Under the pieces are notes generated by a model. The model was not told the DNA's origin. It saw nothing but the letters and a program-made list of their open reading frames with translations, and ran no database searches. This document shows, in pieces, positions 47,131 through 59,020 of a DNA stretch of 64,000 nt. A program made the translations under genes and the position numbers. Every line of letters starts with the position of its first letter. Positions within the stretch are counted from its first letter, which is position 1. Source of the DNA: Sipunculus nudus (lineage: Eukaryota > Annelida > Sipuncula > Golfingiida > Sipunculidae); the NCBI GenBank assembly GCA_026874595.1, contig CM049314.1:70446300-70510299 (forward strand). Direction: 5' to 3'.

Positions 47131-47619
47131 GTGAATGATATATCTTCCTCCAACCTCTCCATCAGTTGAAGGTCCGTTTGGTTTGCTGCCGTCACTGTCG
47201 CTGACCAATTCGGTCTTGAAACATGTGGCGGCGGCCAACATGGGTGCAGACAATCAACATTACATGCCTTATTCCATTTTCCTTTGATGTACACATAGGG
47301 GTTATTGTCCAATTCATGGATAGCCACACGCCCTACGCCACCACCATCAACCATGAAAAAGTAATTGCTATACAAACATTTTGGGTCTGAATGTGACGTT
47401 CATCTTTTGCACATCTCATCATCAAGCCACATTTGCCCTTCTTTAAATGTTTCCTCATGTCACGTTACTGGGGCCTTCTGTAATCTGTCTTGAACTCGCG
47501 ACATCTACATTTTTCTCATGTATGGGTTACTTAAATATGCCTCACCAGGGAGTTTAGACAGTTATAAGTTTGTCCGAAGACATCACACCTGTAACACATA
47601 CATTCTTCACGGACTGGCT

Positions 47620-47949
47620 CTATTTACTTGGCTGGCTGACTTGTCGGCCACTTCGGGTAAACACCTTTGAACTGGAGCCTGGCGGTTTAGAAGGTTGACT
47701 TCCGGTCGGTATTGTGAGAAACTTATGTGACACTGTAATTGGAAGTTTGCCAGACGGCAAAGCTGACGGTTTTAGGGTCGGTTCTGGCCTTTCGCTTCTA
47801 TCATGTGTTTCCTCTGCCGGCAGTTCCTGTGGCGGTTTCGGCGGTATTGATTGTGCAGAGTTTGCCTGCGGTTCTGTCGACGGTTCCACCGGCGGTTTTA
47901 GCGGTTGTTTGTCGTGCTCTATTTGACTGCAGGTCTGTCGACGGTTCAA
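47620..47949 (-). pseudogene. Pro-rich C-terminal tail of the gypsy polyprotein
   Basis: Low-complexity Pro/Glu/Ser sequence (PPVEPSTEPQ, IPPKPPQELP) ending TRSGRQVSQPSK, the usual 'TRSGR....P' end of animal gypsy polyproteins. Imperfect 'CGGTTCCACCGGCGGTTT' style repeats underlie it. Confidence 0.6.
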
Positions 47950-48400
47950 CCGACGGTTTTATAAACGGGTAAGACGGCCCTTCTACAGCTCTGTCATGTG
48001 TCTCATTTGATTGCCGTTTTGTAGCTGTACTAATTTTTCTAGTAAGAGTCTCAGACTTAAATCCGAAATCTACCGGGGGCTCTCCCGCTCATTTCTTTAA
48101 CCTGTCAGCATTGACTATCTTTGGATGGGATCGAGGACTGGCTTGGATCTTAAAGACGACATCAGATATTTTCTCCAGCACCACATACGGTCCTTTCGAG
48201 GAAAGAGTTAGCTTAGGTGAGACCCCTTCCTTCGCGCAGTTACGTGTAGCAATACGACATCACCTACTTTGTTTATACAAGGATGTACATTTCTATCATA
48301 ATGTCTCTTCTGAGTCTGTATTTCCCTCTGTATCAGTCTCTAGGCATGTCATGGCAAAGACGCAGCCTTACGTGCAGATCCTGTAAGTAATCGGGGGGAC

Positions 48401-49386
48401 TCAGATTATCTGCTCTCCTTCAGGCAGTGGGCAGTGCCACAGATCTACTGGAAGTGCAATATCCCTCCCAAGCGACATCATGTTGGGAGTTTCATGAGTT
48501 GTTTCGTGTTCAGTGGACCAATATGCTGTCATGAGTAAGCTCACATGTTTATCCAAGTCATCTTGTCTGTTTGATTCCAATGCACTCAACTAATATGGTG
48601 AGGTTCAAACATTCGACCATGCCATCAAACCTAGGATGATATGCAGTTGTATGTGTTTTTCGTATACCGAGTAGTCGGCACATTTCCTGGAATACCTGTG
48701 CCTAAAATCTGGACCCTTGGTCAAAATGCAGTTCCATGCGAACCCCAAATCTAGCAACTATATTGTCCACAAACACTTTTTAGGAATAGTTTCCGCTAGC
48801 TGGTTCAGAAGAGCGAAAGCAATTCTTTTGAACGGAGCACCGACACGGTAGCGGACAATCTTAGCCCTCTTAGAAAATGCTGGTGGTTTCCTCCGATATA
48901 CATCTCAAATCGCGCTACCCCTCTCACTGTGTCCTTCCTCATATTTGGCCGGTAGAATTTAGACCGCCTGACCAGCGACCATGTTTTGTGAACACCAAGG
49001 TTGCCCGCCATTTTCGATTCGTGACACAATTACAGGATACTTCTTCTCTTTGCGACAATAGCGTCAGCAATCTCAGTCGAATTTACTCTGTAGGCTTCTC
49101 AGGTTCCCATCTGATATACACTTAGACGTCATTAAACTCCAATTAATCCCGACGAGCCCACCAAAACTTCACTTCGGGGTCTTGATGCGACACTTCCTCC
49201 TGCGCGTACAGGATCTGATACCTCATCTGAGGCAACCGTCTTGAAGCTAGGCACTTCAAAATGAAACCCCTCTGGAACATCAGCCTCTTCACGGAAATAC
49301 TCTTTGAAGTATCTGCGAGAATGGGCATCAGCATTGCAAAGTCTGTGTCCTGACCGGTGCTCAATTTCGAACTGGAAAGAGCTCAA
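48401..49386 (-). pseudogene. gypsy RNase H end and integrase fragments
   Basis: FEIEHRSGHRLCNADAHSRR (49386-49132) is the RNase H/linker 'H.PG..N..AD.LSR' motif. MAGNLGVHKTWSLVRRSKFY (49029-48805) is the integrase zinc-binding His region. MTAYWSTEHETTHETPNMMS then LGRDIALPVDL (48589-48401) is the end of the integrase core. Several frames, broken. Confidence 0.8.
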
Positions 49387-49488
49387 TTTCTGAAACCATC
49401 TTGCTTACTGACATTGTAGTTCCTCCATCCGATACAATCATTTCAGAGGGGCAATCATTTCTTTCCGTATAGGCAATACCTGTATTAG

Positions 49489-49704
49489 TCAATGAAGTGC
49501 ACGACAGCAAACAGTCTTGTAACACACTAATTCCGCTATTACTCTTTTATCTCCATCCACCACCTGGGACAACACATAACCCATCGCACTTGCACTGCTG
49601 TCAGTGTCTAGGATAAACGGCGATTCTTGGTTTGAATAAGCAGGATAGGCGCAGAGACAAAACTCTGTTTGATATTCCATTGAAACCTCACATTCCTCAC
49701 ACAA
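49489..49704 (-). pseudogene. gypsy RNase H fragment
   Basis: Contains PFILDTDSSASAMGYVLSQV, matching the 'DAS..A.GAVL.Q' start of retrotransposon RNase H. Confidence 0.75.
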
Positions 49705-49980
49705 CTTAAATGATTTTCATTTCTCTGTCCGACGTTGTTAAGGTCTCACAATTTCGGGGTTTTTTTGGGTATAAATTTCAGACAAGATCCAGCCAATCCA
49801 GGAATGTCCTTACTTCACTCGGATTCTGAGGTTGTGGCCATTCAGTCACTTTTTTCTTACTAATTCCGGATTAGTTCCAATACCATCAGCGGAAAGTGTG
49901 ACCCAGAAAAGTGACCTCTGTTTGAAGCAGCTTACGTATCTTTGTGTTCAGCTTGAGTACTGCTTGCTCAAACCTTATCA

Positions 49981-50494
49981 TTACCAGAGAAAGCCAATTA
50001 AGATGTTCTTCCACCGCTTTGACGTACACAATGACATCATATAAGCAAATTTAACACAACTAATATGCCACTGCAAACCTGCCAAAACCTTCTTCACTAA
50101 ATTCTGACAGGTCGATGGGGCATTGTAAAGACCGAACAGCATTATAATGACCTGTAATGGCCACCCCTTGTCGTTTTTTTCGCGATCACTCTCTTCTTCC
50201 TCTACCTCCCAATATTCTGACGTCATGTCCAATGTCGGAAAATTGTGAGGCTTTCAAAGCATTCAAATTGTTCTCAATATAAGGCAAGGGATGGGCGTCT
50301 CGAACTGTAAAGATTTTCAAGGCTCGATAATCAACAAAAATCCTTGATGAAACATTTCTCTCCTTGACAATGACTAGTGGAGATGCCGAAGGACTATTGC
50401 ATGGTTCCATTATGCCTCGCTTTTGCATTTTGTTAATCTGCGACTCTACCTCCTCTCTCTGACTCAGAGGGACTCTTCTTGGCCGTTGTTTCAC
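49981..50494 (-). pseudogene. gypsy reverse transcriptase fragments
   Basis: Frame one: SPSASPLVIVKERN, IFVDYRALKIFTVRDAHPLP. Frame two, after a frameshift near 50200: MLFGLYNAPSTCQNLV. The YxDD block downstream is not recognisable in one frame. Confidence 0.85.
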
Positions 50495-50848
50495 CGGGGT
50501 TGCATCACTTGTTGGGATGTTGTCTTTAATAAGGTCAGTCCTTCCAATGGCCTCATCGGTTCAGAAAATTCATGCAAAAACCGACACACGAGTCTTCTTT
50601 ACTCCTCCCTTTGTTGTGTCGTTAGGCTTTGCTCCCCATCCGCATAAATCTACTGTAGATAATAAGGAATACCAGGCCCCTCTGCCCTACACTGTTGTTC
50701 AACGTTGCTAACCTCAGGAACACATACTGGTTCAAATTACCCGAAAGCTGTATCTTTAAACACCATGACAGAGTCAAAAGTAGAGTTGAGCAATCAAATT
50801 GGAATAGCATTGGAGCCAGTACGCACCAGTGGTGTCCGGTGGAGTCTG

Positions 50849-51256
50849 TTAACTGTCACGTAACACCAATTGTACAGGAGCCGTTAGTTTGTTTTCCCCC
50901 GGAATGACGATCATTACCTTCATTTTAACTTGGGAACACGCCAGTTTTGCACCCTGTCCTCTCGACGCTTGCACCACAAGCACATCGTTTTCCCAGTCCA
51001 ATTCACATTTGTGCGCTCTCATGAAATCAAATCCGAGAATTGCATCATCTTCAATATCTCCTATCTCAATCTTGTGTATAATGAGCTTATCATCCAATAC
51101 AATCTTCAGGCTTGTATGCTCCAAAACATTCAGGCTACTTCTGTCTGCGAGTCGTAACTCCTTATCGGGTTTGTGAATGTCCGGCTTATCGACCGAAGGT
51201 AGTCGCTGAAACACTCTACTACTGAGAAATGACGGAGCTGCGCCTGTATGAACCAA
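50849..51256 (-). pseudogene. gypsy aspartic protease fragment
   Basis: Reads VHTGAAPSFLS near the start, where retropepsins have a D-T/S-G active site, so the catalytic Asp is replaced by His. ILGFDFMRAHKCELDW follows as the usual 'LG.DFL....C..D' motif. Inactive as it stands. Confidence 0.75.
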
Positions 51257-52150
51257 AAACTAGATTTGTTTTGGCCAAGGACCTCCCCCTGCTTAAACAG
51301 CCCAGACGATTTCATTGCGTAAGGTACCACCATCATTGGGGCCTTGCCATTTGCTTTAGATAGAAGAGAGTTCTCCCTCACTTCGACCTGCTTCGAGTCA
51401 TGCTTTTTCAGGCTCCCTCACTATACCCGTTTGGGTTATGGGTAATTTCACTTCTGTCATAGTCCGAGGTCAGCAGTCAGTCACACACGTGGACCTATCA
51501 TCAGTTTTTACGATTTCATTGGCTGATCCCGGGCCCTCGGGCTCAGCCTTTCCCTGTTTAAAGGCCGATTCTTGGGTTTATCCGGGCAGCTATCGATAAA
51601 ATGATCAAGGAAACCATATTGAAAACATAACTGCTGTTAGTAACTGTGCTTTTATCTGGCAGACTGATTTCACTTAGACAGTCCAGTCTCTCTCTTGGCT
51701 TGGTCTGTCAGATAATCCATTAAGTCTTTGTACAAGTTTTCCAATGGAAGAGTCTTCTTGTCCGTAAACTGAATCCTTCTGTTCTTGTCAGACTTGTCTA
51801 CATTCAAACAAGCGTCCATCTCGACAACAATATCCATTACCTCATCTAGTGTCGTTGGTTTACCTTGAACTTACGCATACTGGAGGTCTAAATTATCTGA
51901 AGAACACCTCAAGGATTCCACTACAAATTCTTCTTGACACAAGACTGAACTGTCCGGATATCCTTGACGGACCAACTGTCTGATGCTCTGTCCTAGATCA
52001 GCGATATTTGGCCAGATTTTCTTTTGTTACCTTTAAGTTCAGCCCGAGCGGAGGTGTAACGGTTACTTGTGCAAAATATCCTGGTCAACGCTTTCACAAT
52101 GCAACCGTAGTCCATTTAACATCGGTCAGTGCAGATGCGGGGCCTTTGAG

Positions 52151-52566
52151 CTAAACGAAAAGATAATCTGCCAGTTGTTGATTATACCATTCATTCAGTC
52201 TTGCCACTCTCTTGAAATGAATTAAGTACTCTAATGGCGTAGATCCATCATAATCGCGAACTTTGACATTCAACTTAATGTTCCCTTGACCTAAAGTATG
52301 TGAACCAATAGCTTTGTGCCCTTGTCTGTGAAGCTCAGTTGAAGATATTGGATCATCCAACCTGTCAAACTGAGTTCGAGCTGATCGAAGCAGATGTGCA
52401 GGGTTATCCTGCCCCATCTCAGTTCGACTTGGTTCATTTGCATTGGTCGGTAGCGCAAGGTACAGCGGTTTCTAGACCGCTGACGGTTCAACCGGCGGTG
52501 GTTGTCCCAGCATTTGCCCCAGCCGTTGATTGAATGACACCGGTGTCTGTTCCGTGTCCCACACAA
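52151..52566 (-). pseudogene. gypsy gag-like fragment
   Basis: Two overlapping frames. One contains KVRDYDGSTPLEYLIHFKRV, similar to the gag 'P..YDG...W..F...FE' region of metazoan gypsy elements. Assignment rests mainly on position. Confidence 0.5.
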
Positions 52567-52851
52567 CGATACTCAGGCGGCTAAACGGCTTTCGCCAGAG
52601 GCGGTTCAGGGGTGCAAGCATGGCAGTGCTCCGGCGGTTTGATTGCATCTCCTTGCTGCAGTTCAGTGGCCGTATTATACCAGTGCTCTGGCCTAATATG
52701 CGCTGACAAGTCCTTCTATAGGTTTGAATCACACAAACAGGATCCAACAGCAGCTGCGTAAAGTCCGTCTTGGGGGCAACTCGTTGTTGTGGCCCTAGTA
52801 GCTCCGACTGAACACTAACGGCTCCCTCGTACATGTTGACTCCAGTGGGTG

Positions 52852-52854
<3 letters not shown>

Positions 52855-52903
<49 letters not shown>
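52855..52903. repeat. (GA)n microsatellite
   Basis: About 24 GA units next to the gypsy relic. Confidence 0.95.
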
Positions 52904-52906
<3 letters not shown>

Positions 52907-53893
52907 ACGCGGTGCATAACACAGAAATGTGACACGCGTGACCTAGGCGTGTGTCCATCATGGCACCGCTCGCCTGACGGCTCGCAAATCTCACGGGTAG
53001 CATTCTATCTACTGGGCTATAACCCATACGTATCTGTGTGAAAAGTTTGCTAGGGTTAATAACGCCAACCATTATTCCACACGCTCAAGCAATAACAATA
53101 ACTGTATCCTTCCGAAACCACACATCGAATCATTCATGTCTGCTTCAGTTTAGGCATGCAGCGCCCTCAGGAACACCCCCTCAACATCAAATGCGCCCCA
53201 AATTCACAGTGTTTAAAAAAATATCGCTTTCATACTTCATCAGTTTTGCAACAGTATCTTAGCTTCTAGTACTTACAAAGCCATTTTTCCGAACAAAGTT
53301 GTTTGCATCGTACTAATATTATCGCTCTAAGTTAATCCGAATGTACATGATAAGCTAATTATCTTAAAGTATGATGGCTCATTTTGTATTAGTTATTACA
53401 TTCTCAGTGATTCGTTTACATTTGAATTTTTACATGTATTTTATATCATTGTAAATCATATTTAAAATTTTTATACCTGACACAGAAGCGTTCTTCTGGT
53501 GCGGGCGACCCTGTAGGATGTTGTAAATAAATATATTCGCCACAGACGCCTTATATAAGAAACATATCTCAATAGGGATTACCGACAGTTTAGTTATATG
53601 TTTTTAGAGCAAACAAAAATCACAAAAATTATACAGATGAGGCAGGCGAATGGCTAACTTTAACCAAGCATCACATTCATCACTGCGGCAGCTAGTTTCT
53701 CAAACACGGGGCGTCAAATTAAGATACATTTATATTCATTAAACCCGAGACTCCTAGTCAAATTGCAATACATAATATTGTTAATATCTCCTGTATCTCA
53801 GCATGCGTAATAACTAATATATATCCATTTTCAAATAGATCTGGGTGTAAAACTGTATTTTAACGCTTTTTGTCACTTATGGCTTTCCGACAG

Positions 53894-53900
<7 letters not shown>

Positions 53901-53968
<68 letters not shown>
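53901..53968. repeat. (CT)n(TA)n compound microsatellite
   Basis: About 15 CT units followed by about 18 TA units. Confidence 0.95.
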
Positions 53969-53975
<7 letters not shown>

Positions 53976-54191
53976 CCAACATAAGGACTCATCATGGAAT
54001 AATGCCATAATCTATTAGAAACATGGGTATATGGGTATACACTATACAGCGGGTCTTGGCTATTGTTTACACAGCGACGCCAATGACGTTTTGAAGAATA
54101 TTATGACCAACGATTTGATTTTCTGGCAGATAAGACATAGTAGTACACAATCTGAAGTGCACAGTTATATTTAGTTAATATGTAACCCTTA

Positions 54192-54230
<39 letters not shown>

Positions 54231-54569
54231 TTGTGCACCTCATCTATAATACAGAGTATTAATAATGTTTATAAAATGTGTATATAATGTGAAAAAAATC
54301 AGATAAAAAATCTCTAAACTACATTTTTACTGGCCTTGCTACACGTGAATGCTCCCCTGTAATTAATTCCAATAGAAAAAAAAGCCTCGCATCCTTGTAG
54401 CATTTTTGTCTCTTTATTGTACTCTACACTGTGCGAGAGATATTGTATTTTGACATTGTGCTATACTTACACAACCCTTCCTTATTTAGCCCTTATTGTA
54501 CCGTTAAAACATTCCCAAACTGCCTTCTCATTATAAATCTAAAATTAGAAAAGTCTTGCAACCACGTAG

Positions 54570-54600
<31 letters not shown>

Positions 54601-54890
54601 GAAATCCATAATTTCTTCAAGGATTGTTAGTTAAAGCAAATTCTATGTAAACTCGTATTCTTTTTGGTAATCTAAAGAAAATGACTGGTCTGGAATAATT
54701 GCGAGACATTTACAACTGAAATCAGTGTAGTTCATATTCTTCGAATGAGCCGCGCCCTGTAATAGAAGACGCTAATTGTATTAGCAGCCGCGCCTTGTGT
54801 ACCACACGCTGGACATGATTAGTCACCGCGACGTATGTGAGAGTGTTGATAGGTTCCCGTGGTCAGTCTTCAGCTATATTGCGTAAAAAG

Positions 54891-54957
54891 ATGAGGCTGT
54901 ACTGTTCGCTGTTAGTGTGCCTCTATATCTTTATTATCCATAATGTCCAGGCTAAAG
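54891..54957 (+). CDS. Protease exon 1 (signal peptide)
   Basis: MRLYCSLLVCLYIFIIHNVQ plus AK, a signal peptide, ending one base into a Gly codon at GTGAGT. The ATG is preceded by AAAAAG, an acceptable context. Confidence 0.85.
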
Positions 54958-57373
54958 GTGAGTGAACTTTACTTTTTAATGTATTCCGTTAAGTGGTTTA
55001 AATCTGTTCTTTCTCGAAAAATCTCAAACGCATTTTAGAGATACAATTTTTTCTAATTACACGTTATAATTACTGCAGTTTACTCCTCAACCCTTGTCTA
55101 CAGAACCTTGAAGCTAGAATGGTTAGATAATAGCAGATTATTTTTTAATATAATTTCTTGATTGTAAGTGGTTCGCTTATTTATATAAAAATAAGATTGA
55201 AAAAAAATGTTATGAAGAGATAACGTAGTGGTTAGTTCAGGATTAGTTAGCATATAGGAAGCTTGATATGGTCGCGTTTAACTTAAAGTAATAGTATACT
55301 GTACCTATATATACATGTAGTATTAGAACTAATGGTGAATTTCGCATATCCGTAACCTCAAATATTCGAACAAATGTTATGTCGCCCAAACTATTCGGGT
55401 ATTTGAGGTTCTGCTCTACCTAATTTCAACATTTGATTTGATAGTTAAGGATTTTTTTATAATATATCCGCTCCCTCTCTGCATGTGTATTAACATAAAG
55501 TTATATAAAAAATCGAGAAAATAAAGTGGTACAAAACATACTTGAAAACATATGTTGTTGAACAGGGAAGCATCACATGACGTCAGAGGAAACAAGAGCG
55601 AGGCAAGTGCCTTTTATAGTAAATGGTTGGGAGGCCGCTAGAGGTCGCTGGCCGTGGCAAGTTTCTCTTGGCGTTGGTTCTCGACACATTTGTGGAGCTA
55701 TTCTGATTTCACAGAACCACATACTGACGGCCGCCCACTGTACGCTCTCGTAAGTATAGAAAAAGTCATATAACTCTATCCTATATATATATATATATGT
55801 CATGGCCAAGTGGACTAAGGCAGCCGCACCGGAAATCGGAAGATCGTGGGTTCGAATCCCACTGGAAGTGAACCACTTTTCTGTGTATACCCTTTCCATC
55901 TATAAAACAATGAACTAGCATGGCTATTCATACATCTTTATATATATAAATATATAAAATCTCTGTTTTACAAAAAACAACTGTTTCTAATTTTTTTTAC
56001 AGAAAAGTTTGTTATTGAGCGATAATTTACTTCACATGTGAACGTTATAGATAACCCACCAGGCAAAATAACTGACATTTGTTCGAATTGAAGCCTACGG
56101 AGAAATGTTGTACCATTTGATCATTGAAAGGTAATAAAAAGTGGCCAGTAAATAGACTTGGGATTTATTTATTAATGCTCAATATCATATAGGGGGCTAG
56201 ACCACTCCGCGTGACGTTCTCTTATTACAAACTTTTTTCTCTCAGAAAATTGCACCTTTCGGGGATTCCTCCGCGGTATGACGCAGCAATGGGGCGACTA
56301 CATGCCCAGGGCGACTACCTCCAATAGAAAAAAATAATTAATGAGGCCGTTAGGGGTCAATGGAAAACCACCCTTAACGTTGAACCACTTTTTACCCTGT
56401 CCTCAGTCATCAAGTCGGCAGGCTGCCTCATACACATAGGCTGAATTTAAAGAAACTGGCAAGAATAAACCTGTCAGGGTTTCAATAAGGGCGCCGAGAT
56501 GCGACATGCACGAAAATACTTCGAGCACAGCGTCTAGGCGAGAATCTGTGTGACCAGAGAGTTTGGTGTCAAACGAACTTGCATCGGCAATGTTTAGAGC
56601 GGAATGACGCTTTTTTATACCGTGCCCGAATAATCAAATTCTAGTTGGATTTAAACGTTTTCGGTCCCTTTTCCGCCCGAAAAAAATTATTCATTAAATA
56701 TACATTTTCCACGACCGCGTTGCGCGTGGGTTAAACCCGCGCGGAAAATAAAATGCGCGATGCACGATATTACCGAGCGCGTATAGGGATCATGGAAAAG
56801 GGACCTAATTTTTTACTACAGTGCAAACGGTCCTGTGGCCGATTTGTTATTACTTGTTTTTACTGATGTTTGTATTTTTTTAATATCATGTTGTCTTCTA
56901 TTTTAGCCCAGTAGACATGTATGACGCCTGGTTAGGGGTACATAACTTGACAAGACAAAGAGAAAGTCAGCTGGTCCATGTCCAAAAGAAAATTATAGTA
57001 CGTATATATAAGTCAACTCTCCCACGAGCATGCGCAGAGACCCGAATGTTCTTCTGTCGTGTCCATGTTCATGACCAGTTTTCAGGTTCTATATATCACC
57101 GTATAACGTGCAAATATTGATATAATCGGAAAGTATGATATCGAGTTTTAGCCATCATGTTTTAAATCAAATTCAAGCTCAACTCCTACACTGTTATTTT
57201 GGTCGTGCATCTTGTGTTTGAGATAAATGTCAGCTCCTATAGTTTGCCTCAGCTGTCGCCACCTGTCAAGCATTTCCCTGGCAACAAACGTAACTCTGTA
57301 ACCAACTCTTTAAGTGAAGTTACCCAACTGCTTAATCATAGAATTGATTGTTTTATTAACGGCTTTTATATGG

Positions 57374-57435
<62 letters not shown>

Positions 57436-58958
57436 CATTCGATAATTTACATAAAATGCTAATATAAGAATATATACACTTTTTATTCTGTCCTCTTGCG
57501 TTGGATTATGATTATTTCTAACACTTGCTCACAAAAATAAGTTAATTCCGACATTTTATCTGCAAATTTGTATTATCATGAAAACATTTGGAAGTATATT
57601 GTTGTATTCAGTATTATTATCTGTGTTTTTTAGCACCCGGAATACAACAGTTCAAATCCAGTCATAAGGGACGACATTGCGATCCTCGAGTTATCACGAT
57701 CCATAGAAATAACTGAGTTTGTCCGGCCGGCTCTACTTCCGACACCTGGTGACGACTTCCTGAACTATGAGTGTTACATAAGTGGCTTTGGGAAAATGGG
57801 CAAGTCAGTTTTTGGGCAGTTAACATATTGAACTTGGCAATGCAATAATTAATATGATAATTATCTCTTAAAGTCCAGTCAATGATTTCCAAATACAAGT
57901 CCGAATCGAGTAGAGCCCTCGTACGGGTCGAAGGTTCGAGTCAGGATCCACATTAATTGATTACCAGTCCCTGAAAACGTGGACACGATTCACTGATAAT
58001 CCTACGACTTTGCTGAGGAGGGCGCGGTCATTCCAAAAGCGTTCCTCCGGCTTCTATGTTGAAGATCTCCTGGCCACCAAGCTCTCTCCGTAGATATATT
58101 CCCACGCACCAGAGTCAGAGTGCTGTCCACTAGTATTACTGTCCCCTTATCATAACCTCACCTTGCGCAAACTTCGAAATCGCTCATGGAAGTAGCCATT
58201 TTGCGTACAGTTTAAATCCTATGCAACGCTTGTTATTTACAGCCCTCATAATACTAAGGACCTAAGTTGCACATCAGTGCTATTTTTTTATTGTTGTCTC
58301 TCATGTGCTTTATAGATGGACGGCATGATCTTTTTTCCGATGTTCTGCAAGAAGTTAAAATGCACGTCATAACCAACAAGGCCTGCAGTGCAATTTTGGG
58401 TGCAACTAGAGGCCGAATATTCGATACCAACATATGTGTATATGATTATTTCCAAAGGTCTTCAGGTTGCAAGGTAACCTTGTATTCTGTAATGATATTT
58501 ATAGACAGGTACCCGGTCCTAATTTTTATTTTTTTTATGAAATCTTTATTAAATAGTACTTGTATTTAAATATTATCATGCCTATATTATTATGATGATT
58601 ATAGAACTATTATAGGAATATTGTGAAGGTTGTTTAAATCACTTTCTTATGTCTTTAGTGTCTAAATCATTGTTGGTGGTGTATGATTATACATTTTAAT
58701 TGTTGTATTTATTGTATTAGTTATTAGTGTAATAATTATCAGGATAGCGTTTTGGAGCAAATTTGATGTACTACACAGTACATTGTCATTATTATTTTTA
58801 TCATTATCATTATTATTACTATTATTATTTTTATCATTTTCATTATTATTATTTTCATTATACTTATTATTATTATCATAAGTACTGGTAGTACTAGTGT
58901 TGTAGTAGTTGTTGTTGTTGTTAATGTTATTAATATTATAAATAAAATATTAATATTA

Positions 58959-59020
<62 letters not shown>

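Larger units (their letters stand above)
47620..52570 (-). pseudogene. Decayed Ty3/gypsy-type LTR retrotransposon
   Basis: Fragments on the minus strand follow gypsy order: gag-like, aspartic protease, reverse transcriptase, RNase H, integrase, Pro-rich tail. Each falls in a separate short reading frame broken by stops and frameshifts, so it cannot make a working polyprotein. I did not find LTRs, primer-binding site or target-site duplication. Confidence 0.85.
52570..54890. other. No recognised gene
   Basis: Remnants of the gypsy 5' side with more 'CGGCGG' style repeats, a (GA)n array at 52855-52903, AT-rich sequence, (CT)n(TA)n at 53901-53968, (TTA)n at 54194-54228 and a T27 tract at 54571-54597. 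The protease promoter should lie in the last few hundred bases; no TATA box can be called with confidence. Confidence 0.5.

Noticed and set aside
55799..55875. Functional tRNA gene
   Set aside because: A and B boxes are good but the acceptor stem does not pair, and it sits in an intron with a SINE-like tail.
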